64,000 nucleotides of DNA from Mesorhizobium sp. CU3. Its GTDB lineage: Bacteria; Pseudomonadota; Alphaproteobacteria; Rhizobiales; Rhizobiaceae. A model generated the notes under the pieces. That model did no database searches. It was not told where the DNA came from and saw only the letters and a program-made list of their open reading frames with translations. This document shows, in pieces, positions 41,725 through 50,082 of the stretch; the stretch's first letter is position 1, and the number at the start of each line of letters is the position of its first letter. A program made the position numbers and the translations under genes. The stretch is from positions 62,001 through 126,000 of the forward strand of contig NZ_VFWX01000021.1 of NCBI RefSeq assembly GCF_006442965.1, in the 5' to 3' direction.

Positions 41725-43608
41725 CTACTCCGCTGGCCGCGTCTCTTCCAGCGCGCTCTCCTCGTTGAACAGGAAACCGCCGGATTGCCGTTTCCACAGC
41801 CGCGCATAGAGCCCGTCAAGCGCCACCAGCTCGTCATGCGTGCCTTGTTCGACGATGCGCCCGCCATCGAGCACCACCAGCCGGTCGAGCGCGGCGATGG
41901 TCGACAGCCGGTGCGCGATGGCGATCACCGTCTTGTTCTCCATCAGCCGCTCCAGATTCTCCTGGATCGCCGCCTCGATGTCGGAATCGAGCGCCGAGGT
42001 TGCCTCGTCCAGGATCAGGATCGGCGCGTCCTTGAGGAAGACGCGGGCGATCGCCACACGTTGCCGCTGGCCGCCGGAGAGTTTCACGCCACGCTCGCCG
42101 ACATAGGCGTCGTAGCCGGCGCGCTCGCGATTGTCGCGCAGGCCAAGAATGAAATCATGCGCCTCGGCCCTCTTCGCCGCGGCAATCACCTGCGCATCCG
42201 TCGCATCCGGCATGCCGAGCTTGATGTTGTCGCGCAACGAGCGGTGGAAGAGCGCGGTATCCTGGCTGACCACGCCGATATTGCCGCGCAAGGAGTTCTG
42301 CGTGACATGCGCGATGTCCTGGCCATCGATCAGGATCTTGCCGCCTTCGAGATCGTAGAGCCGCAGGATCAGATTGGCCAAGGTCGTCTTGCCGGCGCCG
42401 GACGGGCCGACCAGCCCGACCTTCTCGCCCGGACGCACGACGAGATCGATGCCGTCAAGCACCCCTACCCCCTTGCCGTAGTGGAAGGTGACATCCCTGA
42501 CGTCGATGCGGCCGCCGGCGACCATCAGCTCCTTTGCGTTCGGCGCATCGGTCAGCCCGAGCGGCTGCGAAATCAGCGCCTTGGAGTTTTCCAGCACGCC
42601 GAGGTTCCTCAGGATACCGTTGAGCTGCATCATCAACCGCCCGAGCAGCATGTTGAGCCTGAGCACCAGCGACAGCGTGAAGGCGACGGCGCCGACCGTG
42701 ATCGAACCTTCGACCCACAGATAGATGGCGAAGGCGGCGATCGCCGTGATCATGATGCCGGACAGTGTCGTCAGCGCCATGCGCACGCCCGTCAGCCGCC
42801 GCGTGAACGGCCGCAGCGCATCGAGATAGATGTCGAAACCGTTGCGGATGTAACGGTCGTCGCCATCGACGGCGAAGAGCTTCAGCGTTTGCACGTTGGA
42901 ATAGGAATCGACAATGCGCCCGGTGATCATCGAGCCGGCTTCCGCCGTCGCCTCGGCGTGCTTGCGGATCGCCGGCAGGTAGAGTTTTGCCAGCCAGCCG
43001 AAGGCGGCGATCCAAATCACCACCAGCACCGCCAGCCTGAGGTCGAGCCCGGCGACCAGCGCCAGCGTCGTCACCGTATAGACGACCATGAACCAGACGA
43101 CCTCGATGAAGCTTTCCATCAGATCGCCCGTCGCCTGGCCCGCCTGCCAGACCTTCGTCGCGATGCGGCCGGCGAAATCGTTCTGGAAGAAGGCGTAGGA
43201 CTGACGCGAGACATGCCGGTGGCCCTGCCAGCGCACCAGATTGTAGAAGCCGGGCGTGATCGTCTGCTCGTCGACCAGCGCGGCCAGTCCGACGACAGCC
43301 GTGCGGATGATGAGCACGACCGCGCCCATGAACAGCAGTTCCGGACCGGCCGCGGTCCATAATGCGTGCCAGCTGCGTTCGGCGGGCAACTGGTCGAGTA
43401 TATCGACCAGCCGCCCGACGAAATAGAACAGCCCGGCCTCGACCAGAGGCGCAATGCCGCCGATGATCAGCATGGCGAAGAAAGCGAGCTTCGCCTGCCC
43501 GACATAGTGCCACAGGAATCCGCCGACGCTCGACGGTGGCCGAAGATTCGCCGGCTCACGGAACGGGTAGACCCAATGCTCGAACCAGCGATAGACGGCC
43601 TGCATCAT
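41725..43608 (-). CDS. ABC exporter half-transporter, second subunit
   Basis: A 627-residue protein: six-helix type I exporter domain, then an ATPase with Walker A GPSGAGKTTL, signature LSGGQRQRVAIARVF and Walker B ILDEATSALDSD. N-terminus AVYRWFEHWVYPFREP matches its partner's WFEKRLNPF. It overlaps the partner gene by 4 nt (ATGA), so the two probably form a heterodimeric multidrug or lipid exporter. Both ATPase sites look canonical here. Confidence 0.95.
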   Translation of the reverse strand: MMQAVYRWFEHWVYPFREPANLRPPSSVGGFLWHYVGQAKLAFFAMLIIGGIAPLVEAGLFYFVGRLVDILDQLPAERSWHALWTAAGPELLFMGAVVLIIRTAVVGLAALVDEQTITPGFYNLVRWQGHRHVSRQSYAFFQNDFAGRIATKVWQAGQATGDLMESFIEVVWFMVVYTVTTLALVAGLDLRLAVLVVIWIAAFGWLAKLYLPAIRKHAEATAEAGSMITGRIVDSYSNVQTLKLFAVDGDDRYIRNGFDIYLDALRPFTRRLTGVRMALTTLSGIMITAIAAFAIYLWVEGSITVGAVAFTLSLVLRLNMLLGRLMMQLNGILRNLGVLENSKALISQPLGLTDAPNAKELMVAGGRIDVRDVTFHYGKGVGVLDGIDLVVRPGEKVGLVGPSGAGKTTLANLILRLYDLEGGKILIDGQDIAHVTQNSLRGNIGVVSQDTALFHRSLRDNIKLGMPDATDAQVIAAAKRAEAHDFILGLRDNRERAGYDAYVGERGVKLSGGQRQRVAIARVFLKDAPILILDEATSALDSDIEAAIQENLERLMENKTVIAIAHRLSTIAALDRLVVLDGGRIVEQGTHDELVALDGLYARLWKRQSGGFLFNEESALEETRPAE

Positions 43609-45515
43609 TCCGCGGCTTCACCCTTGGCCATTGCATCATTGGCGGCTTCGGCCGGCGCATCGTCGAGCAGGAACCCGCCAGATTGGCGCTGCCAGAGCTG
43701 CGCATAGAGCCCGCCGCGAGCGACGAGCTCGTCATGCGACCCTTCCTCGATGACACGGCCCTGATCCATCACCACAAGCCTGTCCATGGCCGCGATGGTC
43801 GACAGCCGGTGAGCGATTGCGATGACGGTCTTGCCCTGCATCAGCCTGTAGAGGTTCTCCTGGATCGCGGCTTCGGCCTCCGAATCCAGCGCCGAGGTCG
43901 CTTCGTCAAGGATAAGGATCGGCGCGTCCTTCAACATAACGCGAGCAATGGCGATGCGTTGCCGCTGGCCGCCGGACAGTTTGACGCCGCGGTCGCCGAC
44001 ATGGGCGTCCAGCCCCTTGCGTCCCTTGTGGTCGGAAAGCCCACCGATGAAGTCCAGCGCCTCGGCCCGCCGCGCCGCTTCGAGCAACATCTCTTCGGTG
44101 GCGTCGGGGCGGCCGTAAAGGATGTTGTCGCGCACTGAACGATGCAGCAGCGAGGTGTCTTGCGTCACCATGCCGATCTGCGCGCGCAGCGAATCCTGTT
44201 TCACCGAAGCGATCTCCTGGCCGTCGATCAGGATCCGGCCGGCTTCGAGGTCGTAGAAGCGCAGGAGCAGATTGACCAGCGTCGATTTGCCGGCGCCGGA
44301 GCGGCCAACTATGCCGACCTTCTCGCCCGGCTTGACCGTCAGCGACAGCTTCTCGATGACACCCCTCTGCTTGCCGTAATGGAAGCCGATATCCTCAAAG
44401 CGGATATCGCCTCTGGAAACGGCGATTTCCTGAGCGTCCGGCCTATCCTCGACCAGGCGCGGCAGCGAGATCGATTGAATGCCGTCCTGCACCGTGCCGA
44501 TGTTCTCGAACAGGCCCGACATCTCCCACATGATCCACTGCGACATGCCCCACATCCTGAGCACCAGGCCGATGACCACAGCAACAGCGCCGATTGTCAC
44601 GACATCGCCGAGCCACAGCCACAGCGACAGCGCGGTGACCGAGAACAGCAGCAGTGCGTTCAGGATGTAGAGCAGGCCGTAAAGCACCGTCACCAGCCGC
44701 ATCGACCGGTAGACCGTGTCGAGGAAGCCGGCCATGCCTTCCCTGGCGAAGCCCGCCTCGCGGCGCGCGTGGGAAAACAGCTTCACTGTCTGGATGTTGG
44801 AATAACTGTCGACGACACGGCCAGTCATGGTCGAGCGCGCATTGGCCTGCTCCTCGCCGACCTTGCCAAGCCGCGGGATGAAGTAACACAGCAGCGCGAT
44901 ATAGCCGACCAGCCATGCGCCCAGCGGCGCAGCCAGCCGCAAGTCCGCCGAGCCGACGATGAGCAGCATGCCGAGGAAGTAGACGATGACGTAGTTGAGG
45001 ACGTCTATGACCTTCATGACGCAGTCGCGCACGGCAAGTGCGGTTTGCATCAGCTTGGTGGCGATACGGCCAGCGAACTCGTCCTGGTAGAAAGCCATCG
45101 ACTGTTTCAGCAGGTAGCGATGCACCTGCCAACGGATCCGCATCGGATAATTGCCCATCGTCGTCTGCTGGTTGACCAGCGAACGCAACCAGACCGTGCC
45201 GGGCAGCGCAAACAGCACGATGAAAGCCATGCCGGCCAGTTTCCAGCTCTCCGTCTGCAGGAACGTTTCGCGGTTCTGCGCCGACAGCCAGTCGACGATG
45301 CGGCCCATGAAACCGAACATCCACACCTCGGCGACGGCGATCGCCGCCACCAAGACCCCGTCCACAATGATGTAGGGCCAGGCGCCGCGCGTGTAATGCA
45401 CGCAGAACGCGATCAGCGTCTTCGGCGGCTCGACCGGCTCCTCGGCGGGAAACGGATTGAGCCTTTTTTCAAACCAGCGGAACATTTCCGGGCACTCGAA
45501 TGTCTGTGCGCTCAC
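43605..45515 (-). CDS. ABC exporter half-transporter, first subunit
   Basis: A 636-residue fused membrane/ATPase protein: exporter domain to about residue 330, then Walker A GRSGAGKSTL, LSGGQRQRIAIARVM, LDEATSALDSE and a His switch in IAIAHRLSTI. GTG 45515 overlaps the upstream gene's stop (GTGA); ATG 45485 (MFRWFEKRLNPF) is an alternative start with a sound N-terminus. It pairs with the 41725 subunit. Confidence 0.95.
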   Translation of the reverse strand: MSAQTFECPEMFRWFEKRLNPFPAEEPVEPPKTLIAFCVHYTRGAWPYIIVDGVLVAAIAVAEVWMFGFMGRIVDWLSAQNRETFLQTESWKLAGMAFIVLFALPGTVWLRSLVNQQTTMGNYPMRIRWQVHRYLLKQSMAFYQDEFAGRIATKLMQTALAVRDCVMKVIDVLNYVIVYFLGMLLIVGSADLRLAAPLGAWLVGYIALLCYFIPRLGKVGEEQANARSTMTGRVVDSYSNIQTVKLFSHARREAGFAREGMAGFLDTVYRSMRLVTVLYGLLYILNALLLFSVTALSLWLWLGDVVTIGAVAVVIGLVLRMWGMSQWIMWEMSGLFENIGTVQDGIQSISLPRLVEDRPDAQEIAVSRGDIRFEDIGFHYGKQRGVIEKLSLTVKPGEKVGIVGRSGAGKSTLVNLLLRFYDLEAGRILIDGQEIASVKQDSLRAQIGMVTQDTSLLHRSVRDNILYGRPDATEEMLLEAARRAEALDFIGGLSDHKGRKGLDAHVGDRGVKLSGGQRQRIAIARVMLKDAPILILDEATSALDSEAEAAIQENLYRLMQGKTVIAIAHRLSTIAAMDRLVVMDQGRVIEEGSHDELVARGGLYAQLWQRQSGGFLLDDAPAEAANDAMAKGEAAE

Positions 45516-46090
45516 GCGGCGCGGGATTGATGGGCAAGGCTTTTCGGCCGCGCATCGGCGCGGGCCGACGACACGGAATCATCCGGACCGTCGGCCCTGC
45601 TTCGCGCAATATAGGGGTTCGCGGGCTTTTCGCCGACAGGCTCGTTCGATGACGCCGCGGTGTCGACAACTCGGAACCTCGCGCCCGGCCGTATCATTCG
45701 GACGATGCGGCGCAGCAGCGAGGGCCGGCTGGGGTCAGGCACGGCGCGCGAGAAATCGACGTCCGGCAGCATGCCGCGATGCGGCCTGCGGCGCGTCTCG
45801 GCATGCACCGCCGACGAGTAGGTCTCGCCGATCAGCAGCGCCCAGGTCGCCGCCTTGCGCTCGTGCAGGTTTCTGGTGCCCGGTATTTTGTAGGGATCGA
45901 ACATCGGTCCATCCTCCATGTGCAGATGCGATAGAAACGGTGACGCGAAATCGGCCGCCGGCATTCGGCCGGAGGCGCGCATCAAATCGGTCGGGTCATA
46001 GCGCCAGGCGTCAGTGCGGACATGACGCGAAGCGTCGGTCCCGGCACGTTCGGCTGGGGCGCTTGGCCCCTTTGGCAGTTTGGAAAACAT
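45512..46090 (-). CDS. Hypothetical protein leading the ABC exporter operon
   Basis: A 192-residue basic protein, mostly disordered in appearance, with an ordered stretch FASPFLSHLHMEDGPMFDPY then GTRNLHERKAATWALLIGET. The ribosome site (GAAGGAA) and a 4-nt overlap with the exporter gene support it as a real gene. Family not recognised. A strong-ribosome-site small ORF (46157-46234) lies 66 nt upstream on the same strand. Confidence 0.65.
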   Translation of the reverse strand: MFSKLPKGPSAPAERAGTDASRHVRTDAWRYDPTDLMRASGRMPAADFASPFLSHLHMEDGPMFDPYKIPGTRNLHERKAATWALLIGETYSSAVHAETRRRPHRGMLPDVDFSRAVPDPSRPSLLRRIVRMIRPGARFRVVDTAASSNEPVGEKPANPYIARSRADGPDDSVSSARADARPKSLAHQSRAA

Positions 46091-46156
46091 CGCAAGATTC
46101 CTTCGAAGGCCGAAAACTGGGTTCGGCGGGAATCGGTGCGATGAGGACTTAAAGTG

Positions 46157-46234
46157 TCAGAAGAATCGTCGTACCGAGACCGCCGTCGGGCTTACAAAGC
46201 CCCGGGAGAGGTGCTGGATGTGCATGGTCATCAT
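46157..46234 (-). CDS. Small ORF of 25 codons with strong ribosome site
   Basis: ATG 46234 follows GGAGGGGGACC closely. The peptide begins MMTMHIQHLSRGFVSP and ends VSVRRFF; an ATG three bases later is in the same frame. It precedes the 192-residue gene and the ABC exporter on the same strand. It may be a leader peptide or a small protein in its own right. No expression evidence is available. Confidence 0.45.
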   Translation of the reverse strand: MMTMHIQHLSRGFVSPTAVSVRRFF

Positions 46235-46374
46235 GTGGTCCCCCTCCATCGGTTCGGGTTGACGATGATGGGCATATACTCGACTTCGCAGAAAAGGGCC
46301 ACCCGCCAGTCCAGAAATCGCCGAAAGCGGGAGACGTCTGTGGCCGATCTGCCACTTATTAGAAGGATGCGGAA

Positions 46375-46833
46375 ATGAACGATCGTCTCCGCATCGCGCT
46401 CTACCAACCGGATATCGCCGGCAACACCGGGACAATCCTGCGCTTCGCCGCCTGCCTCGACCTTGCCGTCGACATCGTCGAGCCCGCCGGATTCCCGCTC
46501 TCCGACCGGGCGCTGAAACGGGCCGGCATGGACTATCTCGAAATGGCGGCGCTTTCCCGCCACGCCGACTGGCACGCCTTCGAGGAGTGGCGCCAGGCGA
46601 ACGGGCGCCGCCTGGTGCTGCTCACCACCAAGGCCACCGGCGCCTATACGGACTTCGCCTTCGCCGCCGGCGACATCCTTCTGTTCGGCCGCGAATCCGC
46701 CGGCGTGACGCAAGAGGTTCACCAGACGGCGGATGCGCGGCTGACCATTCCGATGCGGCCGGGCGCCCGCAGCATCAATGTCGCGCTCTCCGTCGCCATG
46801 GTCGCGGGCGAAGCGCTCCGCCAGCTCGGCTAA
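46375..46833 (+). CDS. trmL: tRNA (cytidine/uridine-34-2'-O)-methyltransferase
   Basis: A 152-residue SPOUT methyltransferase with the trefoil knot: RIALYQPDIAGNTGTILRFA, then LLTTKATGAYTDFAF, GDILLFGRESAGVTQEV, and IPMRPGARSINVALSVAMVAGE. It methylates the wobble base of certain leucine tRNAs. Minimal TrmL length. Divergent from the 46157/45512 minus-strand genes. Confidence 0.95.
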   Translation: MNDRLRIALYQPDIAGNTGTILRFAACLDLAVDIVEPAGFPLSDRALKRAGMDYLEMAALSRHADWHAFEEWRQANGRRLVLLTTKATGAYTDFAFAAGDILLFGRESAGVTQEVHQTADARLTIPMRPGARSINVALSVAMVAGEALRQLG

Positions 46834-46977
46834 GATCCTGCAGGCTTTCTCACTGTCCTCGACAGCCTCTCCTGCCGCCGTTTTTGTCCAGGCACACATC
46901 GCCTTCTCCTTGATTTGCCATATCGTCCATCCTTGGCTACAAGCTCAACTTAACTTGAGGTCAAGCGGGAATCTGAA

Positions 46978-47421
46978 ATGGCTCCGGTACGGGAATTGAC
47001 GGTCGGTCAGGTGGCGGTCCGCAGCGGCGTGGCGGTGTCGGCGCTGCATTTTTACGAAGCACGCGGGCTGATCCGCAGCCACCGCACCTCGGGCAACCAG
47101 CGCCGCTACAGCCGCGACGTGCTGCGCCGCGTCGCCATCATCCGCGTCGCCCAGGAGGTGGGCATCTCGCTGGCCGAAATCGCCGCAGCCTTGAAATCCC
47201 TACCCGAGGAGCGCACCCCGACGCGCGAGGACTGGAATGTTCTATCGACGACCTGGCGCGACGGGCTCGACCACAAGATCGCCCAGTTGAAGAAACTGCG
47301 CGACGGCCTCACCGACTGCATCGGCTGCGGCTGCATGTCGATCGACAAATGCCCGCTGAGGAACAAGGAGGACCGGCTAGCGCAGGAGGGGACAGGCGCA
47401 AGGCGGCTGGTGGTGCGCTGA
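46978..47421 (+). CDS. soxR: Redox-sensing activator SoxR
   Basis: A 147-residue MerR-family protein. HTH LTVGQVAVRSGVAVSALHFY, the wing GNQRRYSRDVLRRVA, a dimerisation helix, and the 2Fe-2S site CIGCGCMSIDKC (Cys114, 117, 119, 125). Oxidation of the cluster by redox-cycling compounds or superoxide activates target promoters; no soxS is present, as usual outside enterobacteria. Confidence 0.96.
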   Translation: MAPVRELTVGQVAVRSGVAVSALHFYEARGLIRSHRTSGNQRRYSRDVLRRVAIIRVAQEVGISLAEIAAALKSLPEERTPTREDWNVLSTTWRDGLDHKIAQLKKLRDGLTDCIGCGCMSIDKCPLRNKEDRLAQEGTGARRLVVR

Positions 47422-47433
47422 CGGCCTGGCGCC

Positions 47434-47576
47434 AAGGTGCATTGAGATTCAGGTCAGGCCGAGTCGAAAATGGTGGCTTCAGAGAACCGGAGCGGAGCGT
47501 ACTTAAGTACGTGAGCACCGGAAGCGCAGGAAGCCGCCGTTTGCAGGCCGGCCTCACCTGAATATCAATGCACCTT
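47434..47576. repeat. 143-bp palindromic element
   Basis: The ends AAGGTGCATTGAGATTCAGG and (complement) CACCTGAATATCAATGCACCTT are imperfect inverted repeats, with GGCC inside each and a central GTACTTAAGTAC. The right end overlaps the first two bases of the stop codon (47575-47577) of the minus-strand gene at 47575. It fills the gap between soxR and that gene. Confidence 0.85.
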
Positions 47577-47832
47577 AGTCAGCCGCCGGCAGGCGCCGCA
47601 TGGTAAACTCGATCACATCGCCCGGGCGTTCGAACCAGCTTTCGATCTCGGTCCAATAGGCCTGTTTCGGGAAGCGCTCGAACCATTCCTTCGCCTTGAG
47701 GCGCGCCGCTGGTCGCGGCAGCACGAAGGTCTCGCGCAAAAAACCGTCGCGCGGATTTGTCTCGCGCTCGGCCCGCGAGCGCTCCAGCCTCTTCCTCAAG
47801 CCATCCAGCGGCGGTCTTGCCGGGGTGCGCAC
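47575..47832 (-). CDS. Small conserved hypothetical protein, divergent from hemF
   Basis: An 85-residue protein starting at GTG 47832, set by a strong AAAGGAG (47840-47846) seven bases upstream. The frame stays open much further upstream through hemF, but that part is antisense shadow. Sequence: RTPARPPLDGLRKRLERSRA, DGFLRETFVLPRPAARLKAK, EWFERFPKQAYWTEIESWFE, ending FTMRRLPAAD. Family not recognised; composition is that of a real globular protein. Confidence 0.75.
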   Translation of the reverse strand: MRTPARPPLDGLRKRLERSRAERETNPRDGFLRETFVLPRPAARLKAKEWFERFPKQAYWTEIESWFERPGDVIEFTMRRLPAAD

Positions 47833-47952
47833 GAAGGAACTCCTTTGCACCTGGATCAGACGGGACTTGACCCTTGCCCTCAAGAGATTAGGGATCGCGC
47901 GCGGAAAAAACGAGTCATTTGTCGGGCAAGCAGCCTGTGACTGGAGACGGAA

Positions 47953-48867
47953 TTGGAACGACCTGACCTTCCCGTGGGGCTGCCGGCCGATATCGAGCAA
48001 AAGAAGATGAAGGCCCGCCTCTGGTTCGAGGCTTTGCGCGAGCGCATCTGCGGCACCTTCGAGCGGATCGAGCAGGATCTTGCCGGGCCGCTGGCGGACT
48101 GGTCGCCCGGCCGTTTCGAGAAGACGCCCTGGGAGCGCGACCAGGGCAAGGGCGGCGGCGGCATCATGTCGATGATGCGCGGCCGGGTCTTCGAAAAGGT
48201 CGGGGTGCACACGTCGACCGTCCATGGCGAGTTTTCGCCCGAGTTCCGCAAGCAGATCCCCGGCGCCGAGGAGGACCCGCGGTTCTGGGCGAGCGGCATC
48301 TCGCTGATCGCGCATCCCTGGAACCCCAACGTGCCGGCTGTGCACATGAACACGCGCATGGTGGTCACCACGCGCCACTGGTTCGGCGGCGGCGCCGACC
48401 TGACGCCGGTGCTCGACCGCCGCCGTACCCAGGACGATCCCGATACGGTGGCCTTCCACCGCGCCATGCAGTTCGCCTGCGAGAAGAATGCCGCGGTCGC
48501 CGACTATCCGAAATTCAAGGCCTGGTGTGACGAGTATTTCTTCCTAGCCCATCGCGACGAGCCGCGCGGCATCGGCGGCATCTTCTTCGACTGGCTGCAT
48601 TCGGAGGAGGACAAGGGCGGCTGGAACGCCGATCTCAATTTCGTCCAGGATGTCGGGCGGTCGTTCCTCGTCGTCTACAATCACCTGGTGCGCGGCAATT
48701 TCAACGAGAACTGGACCGATGACGATCGCAACGAACAGCTCATCCGCCGCGGCCGTTACGTCGAATTCAACTTGCTTCACGATCGCGGCACCATCTTCGG
48801 CCTGAAGACCGGCGGCAATGTCGCCTCGATCCTCTCCAGCCTGCCGCCCGAGGTGAAGTGGCCATAA
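47953..48867 (+). CDS. hemF: Oxygen-dependent coproporphyrinogen III oxidase
   Basis: A 304-residue enzyme of haem synthesis, oxidatively decarboxylating two propionates. Signatures are GGGGIMSMMRGRVFEKVGVH, FWASGISLIAHPWNPNVPAV, the active-site MNTRMVVTTRHWFGGGADL, RDEPRGIGGIFFDWL and FNLLHDRGTIFGLKTGG. Start is TTG 47953 after GGAGACGG. It should supply haem for the bc1 complex among others. Confidence 0.96.
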   Translation: MERPDLPVGLPADIEQKKMKARLWFEALRERICGTFERIEQDLAGPLADWSPGRFEKTPWERDQGKGGGGIMSMMRGRVFEKVGVHTSTVHGEFSPEFRKQIPGAEEDPRFWASGISLIAHPWNPNVPAVHMNTRMVVTTRHWFGGGADLTPVLDRRRTQDDPDTVAFHRAMQFACEKNAAVADYPKFKAWCDEYFFLAHRDEPRGIGGIFFDWLHSEEDKGGWNADLNFVQDVGRSFLVVYNHLVRGNFNENWTDDDRNEQLIRRGRYVEFNLLHDRGTIFGLKTGGNVASILSSLPPEVKWP

Positions 48868-49075
48868 CAATGCCGTGAGCAGGACAATGGCCGCATTGAG
48901 GTCCCATTCGCCGAATCTTGACCGGCAATGTGGCGGGGCGGATTTCTTTTTCGTCTAATATCCTTCTGAAAGAATTACATTATTTAAGGTCGCCGGGTCG
49001 GGAAGCGCCGGCGGTTCATCTCCCATGGGCCGTGACCCGACGCGACTTGACGGCCCTGATCGAGAGGGGTGCCTT

Positions 49076-49106
49076 CCCGGAGCGAGCTTTCATCTCGCTC
49101 TCCGGG
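49076..49106 (+). other. Hairpin in the leader of the DUF1344 gene
   Basis: CCCGGAGCGAG pairs with CTCGCTCTCCGGG with a two-base bulge, ending 27 nt before the start. It could stabilise or gate the mRNA; the role is unknown. Confidence 0.4.
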
Positions 49107-49132
49107 CGCCCGCAATTTCAGGAGAGCATGCC

Positions 49133-49393
49133 ATGCGCAAGCTTATTGTGACGGCAGCAGCCGCTGCCTTTCTCGCCTCCGGCGGCGCCGCCTTCGCCGC
49201 AGTCAAGCACAAGACCGGCACGGTCAAGAGTTTTGACGGAACAGCCATGAGCCTGGTTCTGGACGACGGATCGACCTTCACTCTGTCCAAGGCCTTCAAG
49301 GATCCCGGCATCCAGGCCGGCGAGAAGGTCCGCGTCTCCTGGGACATGAGCGGCAAGAACAAGGTTGCCGAAGCGGTCAAGATCATGAAGTAG
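49133..49393 (+). CDS. DUF1344 family periplasmic protein
   Basis: An 86-residue precursor: signal peptide (LIVTAAAAAFLASGGAAFA, cleavage after FAA) and a DUF1344 domain with KTGTVKSFDGTAMSLVLDDG, FTLSKAFKDPGIQAG and KVRVSWDMSGKNK. The family is common in Rhizobiales and unstudied. ATG 49133 has AGGAGAG upstream. A good terminator follows at 49482. Confidence 0.88.
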   Translation: MRKLIVTAAAAAFLASGGAAFAAVKHKTGTVKSFDGTAMSLVLDDGSTFTLSKAFKDPGIQAGEKVRVSWDMSGKNKVAEAVKIMK

Positions 49394-49397
49394 CCCG

Positions 49398-49442
49398 GAG
49401 CAATTCCAGGAAAAGCCTAGCGGTTTTCCGTCCGGAATTGCG
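49398..49442. repeat. Dispersed palindromic repeat, family A
   Basis: GAGCAATTCCAGGAAAAGCC with GGTTTTCCGTCCGGAATTGC, four bases after the DUF1344 stop. Confidence 0.8.
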
Positions 49443-49481
49443 TCAAAGCCATAGGCCCTAGGTCCAGTTCTCAGGCGGCAG

Positions 49482-49515
49482 GAAAGGCGGGGCACAGTGC
49501 CTCGCCTTTCTTTTT
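49482..49515 (+). terminator. Terminator after the DUF1344 gene
   Basis: GAAAGGCG-GG stem with CTCGCCTTTC (49501-49510), followed by TTTTT. It is downstream of the family A palindrome. Confidence 0.75.
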
Positions 49516-49681
49516 GAACCGCACAAACGGACGTCGATGCAACCGAACCGGCCGACACGTGTTATGATAATCCGATAGACCGACTGGGGAGAAGTTGGCC
49601 GCCACTTCCCCGAAGCTGCCAAGAAACATCAGGGGCGGCCGTCCGGAAGCCGAACCGTCCCGCACTATGAAAGGAAGAGCC

Positions 49682-49867
49682 ATGAAGGAATTCCAATGCG
49701 GATCGCTGGTCCCGGGATGCGAGTGGCACACACGCGCCGATGAGGAAGCGGAGGTCATGCGTCGCGCCGTCGAGCACATGCGCGAGACGCATGGAGAGAC
49801 CGTAATCCGCGAAACGATGATCGAGGCGATCCGTTCGCGCATCCAGAAGGTTCGCGACGCCGCCTGA
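49682..49867 (+). CDS. DUF1059 family small protein
   Basis: A 61-residue protein: MKEFQCGSLVPGCEWHTRAD and HMRETHGETVIRETMIEAIR. The pattern C-x5-PGC-x2-H/H-x3-H fits the DUF1059 family, which may bind a metal. ATG 49682 follows AAAGGAAGAG. It stands alone; function unknown. Confidence 0.85.
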   Translation: MKEFQCGSLVPGCEWHTRADEEAEVMRRAVEHMRETHGETVIRETMIEAIRSRIQKVRDAA

Positions 49868-50082
49868 ACAAGACGGACCATTGCTCGAACCCGTTGCGAT
49901 GGCTGGCTTTCGCGGAAGAGCCCGTCGCTCTCCGCGAACCCCTTGATTTTTCAGAAATACTTATATTCGAATCGGCTTATTTAAGTCCGCGGTAACGGAC
50001 TTCATGCCACCGTCGCCCGAACAATCCGGCTGCGGAGCTGTCCGATAGAGATGGTCACCCGCCGACCGGAGACTGAGGGGGC
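49868..50082. other. Promoter region of the subtilase operon
   Basis: 215 nt with an AT-rich island (TTATATTCGAATCGGCTTAT region, about 49960-49985) and the hairpin AAGTCCG-CGGTAA-CGGACTT (49983-50002). The base composition change marks a likely promoter, but no clear -35/-10 pair stands out. Confidence 0.35.

Noticed and set aside
41719..43362. Open frame of 547 codons on the plus strand
   Set aside because: Antisense to the ABC exporter subunit, whose Walker and signature motifs are intact on the other strand; composition is shadow-like.
44142..45530. Open frame of 462 codons on the plus strand
   Set aside because: Antisense to the first ABC exporter subunit; Gln/His/Asp-rich shadow.
47833..47952. 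FNR/FixK-type site in front of hemF
   Set aside because: CTTGACCCTTGCCCTCAAG (47865-47884) has complementary ends but not the TTGAT-N4-ATCAA spacing, so I do not call it.
47833..48459. Upstream extension of the minus-strand 85-residue gene
   Set aside because: It runs antisense through the start of hemF. GTG 47832 has a strong ribosome site and the conserved-looking sequence begins there.
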